A stretch of 64,000 nucleotides of DNA from Scortum barcoo (taxonomy: Eukaryota; Chordata; Actinopteri; Centrarchiformes; Terapontidae): the NCBI GenBank assembly GCA_023238725.1, contig CM041538.1, positions 14,568,880 to 14,632,879 on the forward strand, read 5' to 3'. Below, piece by piece: positions 1-12,800 of this stretch. The first letter of the stretch is position 1. Every line of letters starts with the position of its first letter. The notes beneath the pieces were generated by a model. That model was not told the origin of the DNA. It made no database searches and worked only from the letters and a program-made list of their open reading frames with translations. Made by a program: the position numbers and the translations under genes.

Positions 1-3000
1 CACTCCAGGGATGGGAAACGAGGGTGTCGAATGTGCGAGGTGAGAAAAGTCGCCTGTCGCAAGCCCTCGTGTACCCGGCACCTGATATCGGCACATTTTA
101 CCTGTGCCTGTGTCGCAAGGTTTGTCAAGGTAATCAGGCAGATTATGATATTTATGTCTGGAGGAGAGTGCTCACGTGTGCATCCCGGTGTGTGTTTTTC
201 AGATTATACCTATTTCTGTCTGAGAGCTTGCGAAGTTGTTGTGTTAAGTGTTGCTTTGCTGCTGCTTTAATCATTCTGCTTCACTGAGAGCGGACGTGGC
301 AGCAGACCTGTGGTAGAACCGCCAAGTGCAGCGCAGATTAGGCACATCTTTCAGGGTGTCTAAAAATGTTTGTGCTAGTTGCAAATTTGAAATTCTCCCA
401 TTTATTTTACATGGTGACACAATAATTTATTATGCTACTTCTCATTAACAGTGTGTCAAATGAAGTTGACTGGTAGAGCACATTTGTAGCTTCATCATAT
501 CACAATATTGTGTCTGGCTTGTCACAATATATAAATGGCAAACAAATTGTATGATGCCTGCTCTATCAATTTGCATTTGAAATATTTATTGAAACTATTA
601 AGGTGATACAACCTGTAGCCTGTCGACATTAGCCGCCAATGCAGCAACTCAAAAGAGGTGTTGCCCATCAATGACTCCCACCTCTGACAAAGAATATAAT
701 AGCTCATATTAGCAAAAAAGAGCATTTTTAGATCCTCCTAACAGGTCTAAAAAACACTGTAATTTTTGGCCATTATCTCAAATTGAACACACCATTCTAT
801 GGATGTGGGAAGAGATCAAAAGCAAGAGTGCAGTCCTTCAACAAAGACCACTTTAGCTCAGTTTCCCATTACAGGTAATTGATGCAAGACTGAGCAACAA
901 GAAAGGAAAATGCCATTTGGTCTGGAAACCTTTTAGGGAAGAAGGTAACTACTTCACATGGGTTTCAAAATACATTCCTGAGTGAAAATCTCCCCCCATT
1001 AGTGAGCTGAGCTGCTCTGTTGCTGCGAGATGAACTCACTGAGTGCACCTGTTTGCCACCGTCATGCTTTTTGGTGATTGTTTGTTTATTTTCGACACGC
1101 GGATATTAGGAGTTACTCTAGTTCCAGTCCCGGTTATTTAAAGAGCCGTCAAACTGTACACAGAAGTGTGTTTATGTAAATCACCATATGTGTCCGTGTG
1201 TGCGATGGGGAACCAAAGGGAGCTGCTTCTGACTTCACAGCTGTTGAAATAAAATGAGCGAATAGTAAATTACGGTGGGAACAAATGCGAGCGAAGTAGA
1301 GTATCTTCCACCACTTGAACGGGAGCTAATTAGCTTAGCATACCGGCTCTCTGAGTGGAAAACGAATTTCATGTCACGATTAGTCTCCACAGTCTCCACA
1401 ACAACTGTTTTGTTCTCTTTTTAAAAAATGTACAATTATGCGCAATAGCTGCAGTACCGTTATCGTTTATATCATTTGAATTTCAAATCGACTTTGAGTA
1501 CGTAGCTAGAGCCAGAAGTCGATTAGCTTAGCTTAGGTTAGCATGAACAGTGGAAGCGGGGGAAGCTACTGTACCGTCGCCTGCTTCCGTTCCTATTTTT
1601 AAAATGTTCTGACATCCCTAAGAGTCCCTTAATGACGCTTCTTTGTATCTTCTTTGTTTAGCCGGTACACAAAGACATTTTAGGTGTGGTTTGTAACTAT
1701 TTCTTCTGCCAGTTATGGGACATTTCTGTTTGGATTCATGAAAGACACAGTGTGTTAAAAAGCGAGCTTTAGAGATGCATTTTTAAAATTTTTGTTTTTA
1801 TCGCCCAACTCCATACTTAACACACATTTTAGAAAAAAATGATCTCCTTATCTAACTCTACAAGAAAACAAAAAAAAAGCATATTTATAGTTTAAGCCCA
1901 ACTGCATTGCGTACTTTTTAAATATGATTGTCGTATTTTGCTTTACAACACCGCGCCCGTCAGTGGCCCGTCAAGCTGCACCAAACTCCGGCTCCATCTC
2001 TAATTATCTATGTAGCATTTGATCCCGATGATTAAACCACTCCTGCTGTACGAAACTCTTCGCTGCGTCTTGTTATGGCATGCCTGAACGAGCCACAGCT
2101 TACACGGTGTTGGTTCTGGTCTTTGCAGGGATCAAACCTGCAAGCTTCCAGTGATGCAGCTAATCTCTAATCACCCTGTCACCCTGCCATATGCTCCCCT
2201 CAGTATGTATATGTTTACTCCCTGCAACATAATCTGACGGACAGAATTGCATATCACACCAGCTGAGTGTATTTACGTGTTTTCGCCTGACATGTGATGC
2301 TGTTTAAAGAGACCATCCAGACCCACCTGGTAATGTGCTCATGTGTCCTCTAACAATGCACCCGGGCATGTGCGTGCGTTACCGTGAATCAAGCGGACCC
2401 TTTTTCTCTTTATCGCCAGGAACCTTGATAAACTGCGAGGTTGCCATGGCGACCGCTCTCCACGGGCGGGAGGATCACTGGCCTTCTTTTTTTGCGACGG
2501 ATACAGAGCCTATAAGACTGCACACGAAGAATGGCTGTGTTTTTGGCCGCTGAATGTTTTAAAGCTACTTCGCTGCTGCTCTTTCAGTTTCTGCTGCTCA
2601 ATTATCAAAGATCTCTTGGCAGCGTCACAGCGTTTGAGAGGAGAAACAGGGAACTGAGTTAGCTGCTTTGGCGACGGGGCAGACTTTTTTTTCATTTGCT
2701 CTCTCCATCCTTTATGAAAAGTTTATGAAAGCAGCCGTCATTATGCGCATTTTCCCCACAGCTCTCAAATAGGCTACTTTGTCAGTTGAAAAAGATGCTT
2801 ATCGTACAAAGGATAGACACATCAGATGAGGTTTCTATAAGATCTGAAAGCGTGATTTAAGGTTTACATCATCCTGTAACATGACACTCATTTGTTGTGT
2901 GTATCTGAATTTCTAGGTCAAATGGGTGGAACAGGAGAATAGCACTGATCTGTGCAGGAAGACATAAAAATTTCACAAGAAGTAAAAATAGACAGGACGG

Positions 3001-3867
3001 CTCCTCAAGTGAAGGCTCCTTACGTCACTGCTTAGATCAACAGTGCCCCCTCCTGGTGACTTGACCGTGTGTGCCACTGCTCCTAAATGGCCGCTGGGGT
3101 AATTGAAATACATTTAAAAGTTACATTGCTCTCCTCCTTAAAAATAGTGATTACGTCGGATCAGTTAAAAGCACTGAAAGAGACAACGGCGATGTCGACA
3201 AGAGTAATGGATATTTAAAGCTCTGATGTGTTTTCCCTGCTGTGCCATCAGACACAATTATGGTGTTCTGGGATCAAAAGATTATGTATTGCCCACCAAG
3301 TTAATGTTTATCCAATCAGCCCTGAATGTGACGAAAATTGCTCCTGTTGCTCCCATGACTATATGTTTCACAGCACGGCACCACAAACAAGGCAGGCACG
3401 TCGGGGGAAACCTCTTAACTCATGGATATGAGAGGCTTAATGATCCCAGTGATACTCATGAGCATTCAGAGGGGCGGGGGGAAGCATTTCAGTCCGCTTT
3501 AATTATGAAGGAAGACAATAAAAATTTATAATAATCCGATATGTTTAGCTCGGTGTATGGAGGATGTGTGTAAACATTTTATTTCCTTAACAGGTTGGAT
3601 TCACACTCTGCCACAGAGGCACTTTTACCCCCATGCTTCCTGTCTGCATCTCCACAAAAAATTAAATACTAAAGCTGTGCCTCCTGCATCCTGAGTCTGC
3701 AGTCAATACAGAATCTGAGCTCCCAGGGTTTTGTGAGAGATTGAAAAGACAAAAAAAAAAAGAACTTTTGACTGAACAGCTACAGAATCAGCATTTAGCT
3801 GAATGGAGCTATTGATGTCAGCTAACTTATTTTAGTCTTTTCTGCAGTCAATATGCATCACTTCAAC
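1..3867. other. Gene-free 3' flank of vtgc, left end of window
   Basis: No exon chain, RNA gene or intact mobile element was recognised on either strand. The stretch 1060-1700 is richer in CpG and in TAGC-type words (for example GCTAATTAGCTTAGCATACC at 1325-1344) than its surroundings, a look shared by some teleost gene 5' ends. A possible exon or promoter of a gene lying left of the window cannot be excluded. Confidence 0.4.
2440..2453. promoter_or_regulatory. RFX X-box-like palindrome
   Basis: GTTGCCATGGCGAC matches the RFX consensus GTTGCCATGGCAAC with one mismatch. It stands in a locally GC-richer block (about 2420-2560) with no recognised gene beside it. Confidence 0.3.
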
Positions 3868-4200
3868 CTGCAAAAACCGGGGCCAGTGAGAACAAGTTGT
3901 AAGCACAACACTGACATATCATCCTTTAAGTTGACATGGCTTACACTGGCTATTTACCAGACTCAGAGGAACAGTAGGACAATCATGTAAGTCTGGTATT
4001 TACTCTCATCAACTTGCTCCTGACAAAGGATATCCAGGTCTTTACTGTAGCTGCCACCCTGCTGGGTTTTTAGAGCATTTTTGTTGAAAACAGCTGCTGT
4101 TGGAAAATGCGATTGGTGAGAGTGGATAAAACTCTACAGAGCTGGGGGGAACTGCAGGCGATAATTCTCTGTGTCCTCTGTACGAGCAACGCCTTCACAC
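3868..4200. repeat. Dispersed repeat, family C, copy 1
   Basis: Resembles the stretch at 10425-10920 inside vtgc intron 22. Shared words include an ACA-TGACATA-(T/C)CAT core followed by CCTTTAAGTT (3909-3932) against TTGACATACCATACCACC then TTTTAAGTT (10488-10514), and TTTTAGAGCATTTTTGTTG against TTTTAAAGTGCTTTTGCTG. It looks like a degraded teleost interspersed repeat; I cannot name the family with certainty. Confidence 0.5.
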
Positions 4201-4493
4201 ACGAGTAATCATGTGATTCAGTGTTGATATAAAGACGTTTATTATAACAGTTTTAAATCAGCAGTTGTTTCATACACCATATAACTTTACCTGTTAACTT
4301 GTTAATTCCAGCCCTCTGTTGGTGCAGCGTACATCACAGCCAATCTTCTGAGGTCAAGATTTGAGAGAGAGTGTGTGTGCATGTGTGTGTAAATGCATAT
4401 GAATAGCTCTTTGAAGGCTTTAAGTGATGTTAGTTGGTCGGCCATTGTGAGACACTGGGTTGCCCACCTCAGCCTTTATACATCATTACTGTT

Positions 4494-4512
4494 AGAGTTA
4501 GGGTTAGGGTGA
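4494..4512 (+). repeat. Short TTAGGG-type run
   Basis: GAGTTAGGGTTAGGGTGAG contains two and a half telomere-like units. It is far too short to be a telomere and is a common interstitial motif in fish DNA. Confidence 0.6.
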
Positions 4513-5550
4513 GCTTGTTCCGGTTGGTTGCAAGGAGCCTCTGTGCAAGGAGAGGCCGCTGACAAGGGTTTATGGATTTTGGATTAGTTTCTGGATAGCT
4601 GAGAATAATCCCAAAAATATTACAGCAGCAGAAGCTGCCTCAGTAAGGCTCCCTTGGTATTTGGCACTTATATTCAGTAGATCTTCACACGTTACAATGC
4701 ACACAGACTATTCAATTTACAACTCAGGTATAATACACACATGGAAACACCTTTACAGATGGAGTTGGAAAGATACGTGATGACATCCCTTGAAATATCT
4801 CAATTTGAATAATTACCAATTGACTGGAAGAAGACATTTTACAGCTCACCTTTAACCACATTACTTCACCTTTGACAGAATCTGATGTGATCTTCCAGTT
4901 TCTTGAGCTGTTGTATAGCAACACAATCTTTTAATCTTTAACATAGCCTATTGTGTGTGCCGTCAACATATTATGCAGTCTGTACACCCCAGCAGCATCA
5001 CTACAAGATGTTATTGCAGTACTTAGGTTCTCAAAAATCCCACCACAATATAAATTGTCTCAAATCTTATATATTCACTATGCATCTAGAATTTAGTTGT
5101 CCCTAACCCTCATCTCTTCCTCCACCCACTCATCGTTCCCACTGAATTGTGCTGCTGTGGTCTGTTTAACGTTGTTCTCAAAACTATAGACCTGTCATCA
5201 AAGTAAGCACCTTCTGTTCCCCCTCATAGGCTAAATTGAGATGATAAAAATGACAGTTCATGACAGTTCAAGATGACAGCCTCACCTCCCTGTAACTATT
5301 TCATTTCTCCAGACTCACTTGTAATGGCAAAGTAACAGTAAGAAAAGTCCAAATAAGATTTACAGCCCCGTGGAGAAACAGATATTGTGAAATTCTGGGG
5401 GCACCAAACATTTATAATTGCTTTTTTTGGATACCCAAAGTGAGTGTATTATCTGATTTATCCACCAGAACATTTTCTGAAATATGACAGCAGTATTCCA
5501 ACCTTTCCACCATTCATCAGCAGGTCAATAAAGTATAAACCGCTAATGTA

Positions 5551-5650
5551 TTCGCTTTCTATGCCACTTGTCCTGTTAAGGGTCACGTGGGCCTGGAGTC
5601 TATTCCAGTGTGCAATTAAAAAAAGAAAAAGAAAAAAAAAAAAAAAAAAA
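5551..5650 (+). repeat. Degraded LINE/SINE tail with A-rich end
   Basis: TTCTATGCCACTTGTCCTG, then AAGGGTCACGTGGGCCTGG and AGTCTATTCCAG, follow the order of the common fish L2-like 3' tail (CCGCTTATCCTGTT..AGGGTCGCGGGGGG.CTGGAGCCTATCCCAG as separate words). It runs straight into an A-rich tract at 5618-5650, consistent with retroposition. Identification is from memory of the family. Confidence 0.55.
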
Positions 5651-5949
5651 CACCTTGCCTCAAAAACACTGCAGCTGTTGCAATTCTGACAGCTTGGGGC
5701 AAACCACCACCACCGAAAAAACAAAAAACAAAAAAGAAATCACACAGGCACGAAGGAGCAGTGCTAATTTCTTTTGCTTAACAATAAACTACTGAGCTTA
5801 ATTAGCTGGGCAGAAGAAGGCTCTGAACAACAAGTTAAAGTGAAGTGTAAAAATACCTATTACATGCTCACTGCTGACTGATGTAGGATTTGGAATTTAG
5901 CGTGAGCATCTTGATTGAATATTCGTCGCAGAATGATATTTCTGTGGCC

Positions 5950-6830
5950 TTCAGGCTGGTAATATACTGTACCCGTTATTAGCTTACAGGTCCTCAAGTG
6001 ATCAGTGTCTGTGCCGTCTCAATAGAGAGGCAGCTTCTGAGTTTCTGACGAGGAGCTGCAGCTCTCACAGCCCGTGGCGTCAAAGCCTCACTTCACCCAT
6101 CTGACCTCAGTTGGCAGCTCTGTTTATACCAAAGCCCCCAAAGAGGCTGCTGTTGCTGACATTCGAAACATCAATAACACAGTGCGACAAACGATATAAT
6201 GGTCTAACATGTGGCGTTACCCTGGTGATAAGCATGCTCTCAAAGTGACGGTTGAAATGAAGTGTGCTGCGCCGATCTTCTCAAGAGCGAGGTCTCAACA
6301 TAAATCCCCCCCTTGGAAAACATAGCACAGCCACTTAAGTGCAAGCGCAACAGGATTCCTTAATAACGTCGGGGGAACATGGCAACAAGCTCATTCGGCG
6401 AGAGCGATGGTGAAATTATTGGGTGAAATGATGAGAGCTCGGTGGAGGTCTAACAACAGACATGATATCAGATTTTGGGCCTTTCTCCGGAGGGGCTGTG
6501 AAGTGTCCGTGACAAGGTGTGCTTACTTGATAATGTCAGTGATAATGTCAGTGACATGACCGCTCTCGCTCACTCACATTTCACCCGGCTTGCAAAACCT
6601 TGCCGCTGCGCTCCTTAAATTAGACGGGGAGGCAGTTGATGTCAGATCATGTGATCGCTCTGGCGAAAAAGTAATCCGGTTTATGGCTCGTCCAAATGAG
6701 CCGATTGATCATTCACTAATGCTCTTCTTCACCTGACACCCAGCCAGCTCCCCTTGCTGGTAAGTAATCTGTATCAACTAAGACATGACGCATATGACAG
6801 TGCCCCCCTGCTAGCTAAGTGCTTAGTTTA
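5950..6830. other. Candidate conserved non-coding block
   Basis: No coding potential, but balanced composition and few simple repeats compared with the flanks. It contains a 12-bp tandem duplication (GATAATGTCAGT at 6529-6540 and 6541-6552) and the first copy of a 31-bp core (6693-6723) repeated at 7631-7661. Conservation itself cannot be seen from one sequence. Confidence 0.3.
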
Positions 6831-7559
6831 ATTAACACAAATCTTTGCAAATCCCCTGAACATAAACCATAATTATCTGTTTAGTCTCCTCTATTAGTAA
6901 AAGCATCCTTTAAATACTGGGGTTTGCACACAGTTTGCTGTGGCCTTGATAAGCATGCGAAGAATATTAACACTAAGTGTTTTACTTTTTATTTTTACAT
7001 TAGAATAAAATGTGTCCTCTCAAGCCACAGAGTTGACCTTGCCAAGACATATGTTTATTTATCCTGAAAATGTCAACATCCACTGCATAGCCCTCTCTGT
7101 GAACTGAACAAATACTGGTGCCAGGCTTTTAGCACTGTGCCAGGCATATTTTATTGTCTGGTAAACACTGTCCTCTAGTGCTCACACTCACACACACACA
7201 CACGTGTTACCACAGGATGATGTTCTTGTTAGTGCCCACAAACTGAAGAAATTTACTTTTACAGCAGATTGTTTTATTTTTTAAAAAACACCACAGACTT
7301 GAGGGAGATTTACAAGTTGTCACAAATAATGAATTCTTCTTAATGTGCACTATCTGTTCAAAAACTGCCCTCAATCATTTCCTATAAAGAAGAGTCACTT
7401 GTTGTTGGGTTTCATAATAAAACTCTGCACTGACTCCAGTGACGCTCTATGCTCTGCACAAAACGTGGAGTAATAGCTACTATTGGGCAAAAATGTCTGT
7501 AGCCATGGTTTCATTATCAGCTACCCTCAGATGGCTTTTAGCAGGGCTGGTATAGTCTG

Positions 7560-7920
7560 CCTAATGAGGCAAGTCACAATCACAGAGTGAGCAGCAATAA
7601 AAAGGAGAGGATGGCCTATCCCTCCTCCTACAAATGACCTGATCAATCATTCACTAATGCTTTCTAACCAGCTGATTTCACCTGTCAACACAAGGTCAGG
7701 GTGTCCTGATCTTCTAGACGTCGGGATGTGATGGGGGATCTTGACATAGGCATGGCAGAATCGCAATCAGCCTGTCAACCGGCATTTGAAAGCCCGCAGG
7801 ATATTAGAGATGTAAATGGAACATAATGGTGCCATTATAATTGTGCTCATCCTGTTCAGCCTTTGATGGCGGTGTCTTTTCTCTGCAATTCAGCACCATC
7901 TGGCTAAACCAGCGTAGACA
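7560..7920. other. Candidate conserved non-coding block with second copy of the 31-bp core
   Basis: Contains the 7631-7661 copy of the core and, just after it, GGTCAGGGTGTCC at 7694-7706, which differs from an oestrogen response element at one position. There is no open reading frame of note. Confidence 0.3.
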
Positions 7921-9688
7921 GGAGAAGCAGAGCCAGGAGTAGTTAAGACAACCAGTCTTTGGTTAGGACGCAATCATTATCTTTGGCTGGTGACACGTCC
8001 CATTTGTTACGGCTCAGCGTTGAGATTTGGGCTCAGGAGCCAATTAATGTTCATCAAATCTTTCATCCATTCAAAAAGTAACACCTCCACTTTGAGATCT
8101 CTAATTATTAAGTAATGTGGCCGTCCCAGTGAGCATGAAAAATGTTTTATCAAAAGGCGCAGAGTGCTTTGTGTGACAGAGGCAGTGAACTTTAAGGGCA
8201 TGCACGGTGACATTGTGTACTGATATCTGCAAACAGTCCTGTTGGGTCAGTTGACCAAACAAACAGGGCAGGTCATCCAGACCTTGTAAACATCTGTCTC
8301 TTTCAGTAGAAACCCTCCAAAAAGGGCATTTATGATCCAGTTTTCTGAATCCAAAACTCACCCACAACATTCAGTTTTCTGACAGTCAAATGTAATATTT
8401 AGAGTATAACAGGACCTGTTAACAAAGACTGTTTATTTGCCATATTGGCTGGTAGAGTCGACAAACCTGCCAGGCACTTGAATTGTGTTTTCTGCCTCAC
8501 CAATTTCCGCTCTATCTCCTAGCATATTGTAAGGAAAATTCCGATTTAGCAAGTATAATGTCATGCAAATTGCTTTCTTGTTTTAACAAAAGCAAAGAGT
8601 GCTGCAAAGTTTGCATCGGACAAGTCTGACAATTTAAAGCAATAGATTGAATGACCTGATCTGAATGAATGCTGCTGATTATTACTATTATTATACTTTA
8701 GAACATTGTGTGATATGTATCAGTGAGCTGACATTATATCTCAGGGACTATAATACCAAATATTAATAATTTGGTTCTGAATTATTTATAATGAAAGTGT
8801 TTACTGTGACTTCAATCCAGCTGTTTTTTTTCTTTCATTGTACATTAACAAGCAGAACGTGAACATTGTGGAGATTCATGAAATCGTAGTTAAATGAGAG
8901 AGAAAAAAAACATGTTGCTCTGCATTATAATTAGGGGATGCACAGATTAAACACAGTGTTTGGACAAAGGATTTACAGTGACAGAATCAGAAAAAAAATA
9001 CAGAACTAGCTCAAAGAGTTTTTGGCAGATCCAATATTATGAAGATACAATATTTTGGAACATAAGCATGAACTCACACAATGTTTCTTCAAAAGAGGGT
9101 GTTCAAATATTAACATGCTTTTAAATGAATTAATCAGGAGCTTTACAGGTTATTTCCAAACTGGTGACATCTGACGGATTACTGATGCATCTTTTATGAT
9201 CCTCACTTTCATCATGGTGGTGAGATTTTGGTTGCCGCATTACCACTGCGAAAAGAGGCATCTGGCTCCCATCTGGGCTTTGTTGTCTTTCTGCAGCACA
9301 AAACATATTTTATAAAACAAGCAAAAATGGCACAGCTCTTTGCTTGTTTTTTGCTCATCTGCTTTGCATAGAAATCTGTCAAAACAAGCCACTGCCACAC
9401 ACACACACACGTTTATACACACAAAATGACACAGTATTCAAAAAGACACAGAGAATGTGTATGAACACTCAATTAAGCTTAATCAAATGGGTTTATGTAG
9501 CTCACGTCTTTATGCACGTCCATAACTGTCTATTGTCGTGTTTCCAGCATTGTGTCGAAATTCTTGAAGACTGTCTTGCAGCAGCGGGATCGGAATAGCC
9601 TGGCGGTAGACTGTGTACTAATGACAAGACAGAAGAAATGGTATATCTGTGTAAATACAGCAGATTAGTTATTATACAATGCAAGGAT
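7921..9688. other. Immediate 3' flank of vtgc, no gene seen
   Basis: AT-rich sequence with short CA runs (for example 9389-9408). Open frames such as 8101-8370 on the minus strand show no family resemblance. Confidence 0.5.
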
Positions 9689-9875
9689 TTAGAAGTTTTG
9701 CATAAAAATGTAGGTAGTGAATGTTTCCTTCAGCACCTCTGGGAATTTAATCTTCACATTGACGCTGTCTGCTGAGGCGGCAACAACTGATGCAGAAACC
9801 GCCTGCTTGACATTTCCCTCATTCTGCTGGGAGAAGCCGAGAAGGAAAGCCATGCCTGGGATGTACCTTTCAATC
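9689..9875 (-). CDS. vtgc: vtgc terminal exon, stop inside lipovitellin light chain
   Basis: The exon starts after a 14-nt pyrimidine tract and completes codon R1107 (RIERYIPGMAFLLGF), then VNVKIKFPEVL, and stops at TAA 9691-9689. The latter motif matches the end of the light-chain region in other vitellogenins. Nothing below 9689 on the minus strand resembles the beta-prime component or the C-terminal cysteine-rich domain, so the protein ends here as expected for VtgC. No canonical AATAAA was found in the next 300 nt; weaker variants exist near 9491 and 9412. Confidence 0.85.
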
Positions 9876-12800
9876 CTGGGGAAGGCAAAAAAAAAAAAAA
9901 GCTCCTTTAACAATGCATGTCAGTGTGTGTCATAATTGCAAACACAGAAAATGCTTTCGCCGCGCTCTGTAAAGCAATGTAAGTCGCTTTGAAATGTGAA
10001 TGGAAGCCATGTTTTGCTCTCTTCATTCGCCCTTTCCTCCACGCATTTTATCTCCCTTGACACAAACTGCACCTTTATTCCACTGAAGCTCACCTTCTGC
10101 CCAACTCTGCCATGGCCTCTGGGATCCTGGTCCAGTGCATTTTGACCTTGAGTGCTGGCTTGGAACCAGGCAGATATGCAGTTGCACCTCTCATTGACAT
10201 CTCATAGGTCTGACATTGAGCTCCCCATCTAAAGTTTGCCTACACCAAACACAAGGGATCAATCAATCAAGCTTCAAACAAAAGACTTCAGCCTTTGTGT
10301 GCAACATGCTATATCATAAAATACTTTAAACATACCATGAACATTATTTTCAATGTAGAAATGCATACAGTCTATTTGTAGACAGGGTATTTAATCAGAT
10401 TTTTAGGGCTGAATATCAACTTAACCAGTTGCTGAAATTCTCAGAACAATTTTGAGCTGCACCAACAAACGAGCTGTGAGCAAAACATTGACATACCATA
10501 CCACCTTTTAAGTTAAAATGGTGACATTTATCAGCAAAGTGTTCTCATCAGTTATCAGTCATGTTTCTGGCCATCTGGCAAATTTAACTCCAGTGTTCAC
10601 TCTTCTTTTAGCTCTACCTAACTCCTGAGGGAAAAGTCTGGCTCCATAGCTGCTTTACACTCCTCCAGGTAGCCACAAAGTGTGTCTCTCGGCCAATTGG
10701 TGCTGAGCAGGTAGTTTAGAAATGTTTTTTAAAGTGCTTTTGCTGCCTCCTGTGGCTGCAAATGAAGCTGAAGGTGAACTAAAACAGTGAAGTTGTGGTG
10801 GGGACAGCTAAACAGACCTGCTCCGTAGGGTTGAGTGGAGCTGCAGAGTTAAACTGGTTAACTGGGAGTTTTCTATGGAGGGATTTCTCTTACAAACAAA
10901 TTGTCATGTGATCTGTTGTTGATGTTAAAAGATTTATCATAGCAGCTTTAGCAACTCGGCATTACCACTGTACCACAATTTGAACCTGAATTCCCAAACT
11001 GCAATACAGACTAACACCAAAGAGCAACTTACAGTTTCTTACAATAATGCCATAAGAATGATATTGAGTATAACAAGATTTTACGGCACTAAATCATATG
11101 TTTGTCAGTTTGAATGTACCTTCATCCACATGTACTACCATTTCATTTACTGTCATGTACTCTCTGTTTGTTTCATGGCTACCTGTGCCTCAGCACGGGC
11201 ATTCACAGTGGAGTCGATGCACATCTTCCAGTTGGTGGCTTCCCCAACCTGGGACACAATCAGTTGGGCGGTCTGAGTGTTTGCCTCGGGGGTGTAGAAG
11301 ACAGCCGCATCGTAACCCTCGGGCCCCTGGTTGCCACTCATGGCAAAGGCTATGATATTGAACACGTCTTCAGGTGCTGAGTCCCAGGTCTGTTGAATGA
11401 GGCAGAAATCTATCCCTAAGACTGTGATGGGTTTGGGCACATCATGTTCAATAAGTATTAATCATCTTCTCTCATGTATGAATGTGCTTCAGCGTGATTG
11501 TGAGTTCAATCTCGTGAGTGTGGTGGACAATGGAGACTCTAAGAGTCAACAAGACTGAGGGCACAAGCTGCTTTTGCAAAATGAAAAACTATGTCAAAAT
11601 GAAAGATATGTCAGATGAACACCAGTTTATATGGAGTGTTTTTGTGTACAGAAATATCTTAATACATCAATCTCAATGTGAACCTCTTTTTTTTTTTTCA
11701 TGGTGATGGTTGGATCGTGAATAATAAGCACAGCTAAAACATTTTACATGATGACACCGCTCAGTACAAACTGCCTATTTTCTGTGGTGAAACATATTTT
11801 GGGTCACTCTCTGTGGAGCATGTTTAGCATACTTCCATTACGCTGTCATGATGGCTGTTATGAGATCCTGCGACGCTTGAAGCTGAATCAGAGGACAGAC
11901 GTACTCTCTGGGTGGCTTCCTGTAAACACAATTAAGCAACAGGAGGATGTGAATGGATAAAACACCAGAGCAGGTGCAAAGATAATAACATTGCAAGGGT
12001 AGCCAAATACCTTGGAAAGCATCCTCAGAGTCTCAAGCAGTTGGCGTGCACTCATTGGATGTCTACTCGGGCCGGCGTTAACCTCAAAATGGATTTTGTC
12101 AACAGCTTTGATTGTCTGGGCTAATAAAAGTGCAGAGGCTATGTTAGCAAAGAGTAGCAAAGGCAAGTATAGGCACAGACACAATAACATCTACCTGTAC
12201 AGTCTAATGTAATGCTAATGTATTTATGCAAACCCCCAAAGAATGTAAATAAAAACAACACTTGAACGGTAACTTAACATCCACTAAAAATCTTGTTTTT
12301 GCTGATCTTTAGTCAGACCTTGCTGCAGTGATGTAGGAGTGTACTCGAGTGTGTGTCAATACACAGTGACATCACTGCTAAGTGTGGTTATGGGTGCAAC
12401 AGGCCACATTAACACACTGCTTTTCAGTCTGGTGTTAATTTACTCGCAGCAGCTTGACTTTGCAATGTTTTCCCTCTTTTGTTGCAAGGATTCAGGAATT
12501 CAAGAGAAGTTCATATAATTCATATAGTTCAAAAATAACCCAAAATAGCAAAGCATTTTTAAGGGCAAGGCCTTGAATTGACCATTGATAGTCAGCAGTT
12601 CGAAATATTATAAGTATATTATAGTTATAATATAATATAGATCATGTTAAAACTGCAAAATGCAGCAGTATCTGTGAAGTGAAGAAAGACATTTCCTTGA
12701 CAAATGCCTCCTGAAAGCAGCATGAGTGCACACCTCTGTAGGTGTTGATCCACTAATTAAACTGTTTCTGTGATTTTTTGACCCCACACTGGGCAATAAA

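Noticed and set aside
4494..4512. TTAGGG units considered as an interstitial telomere
   Set aside because: Only about two units, a frequent chance or repeat-derived motif in fish genomes.
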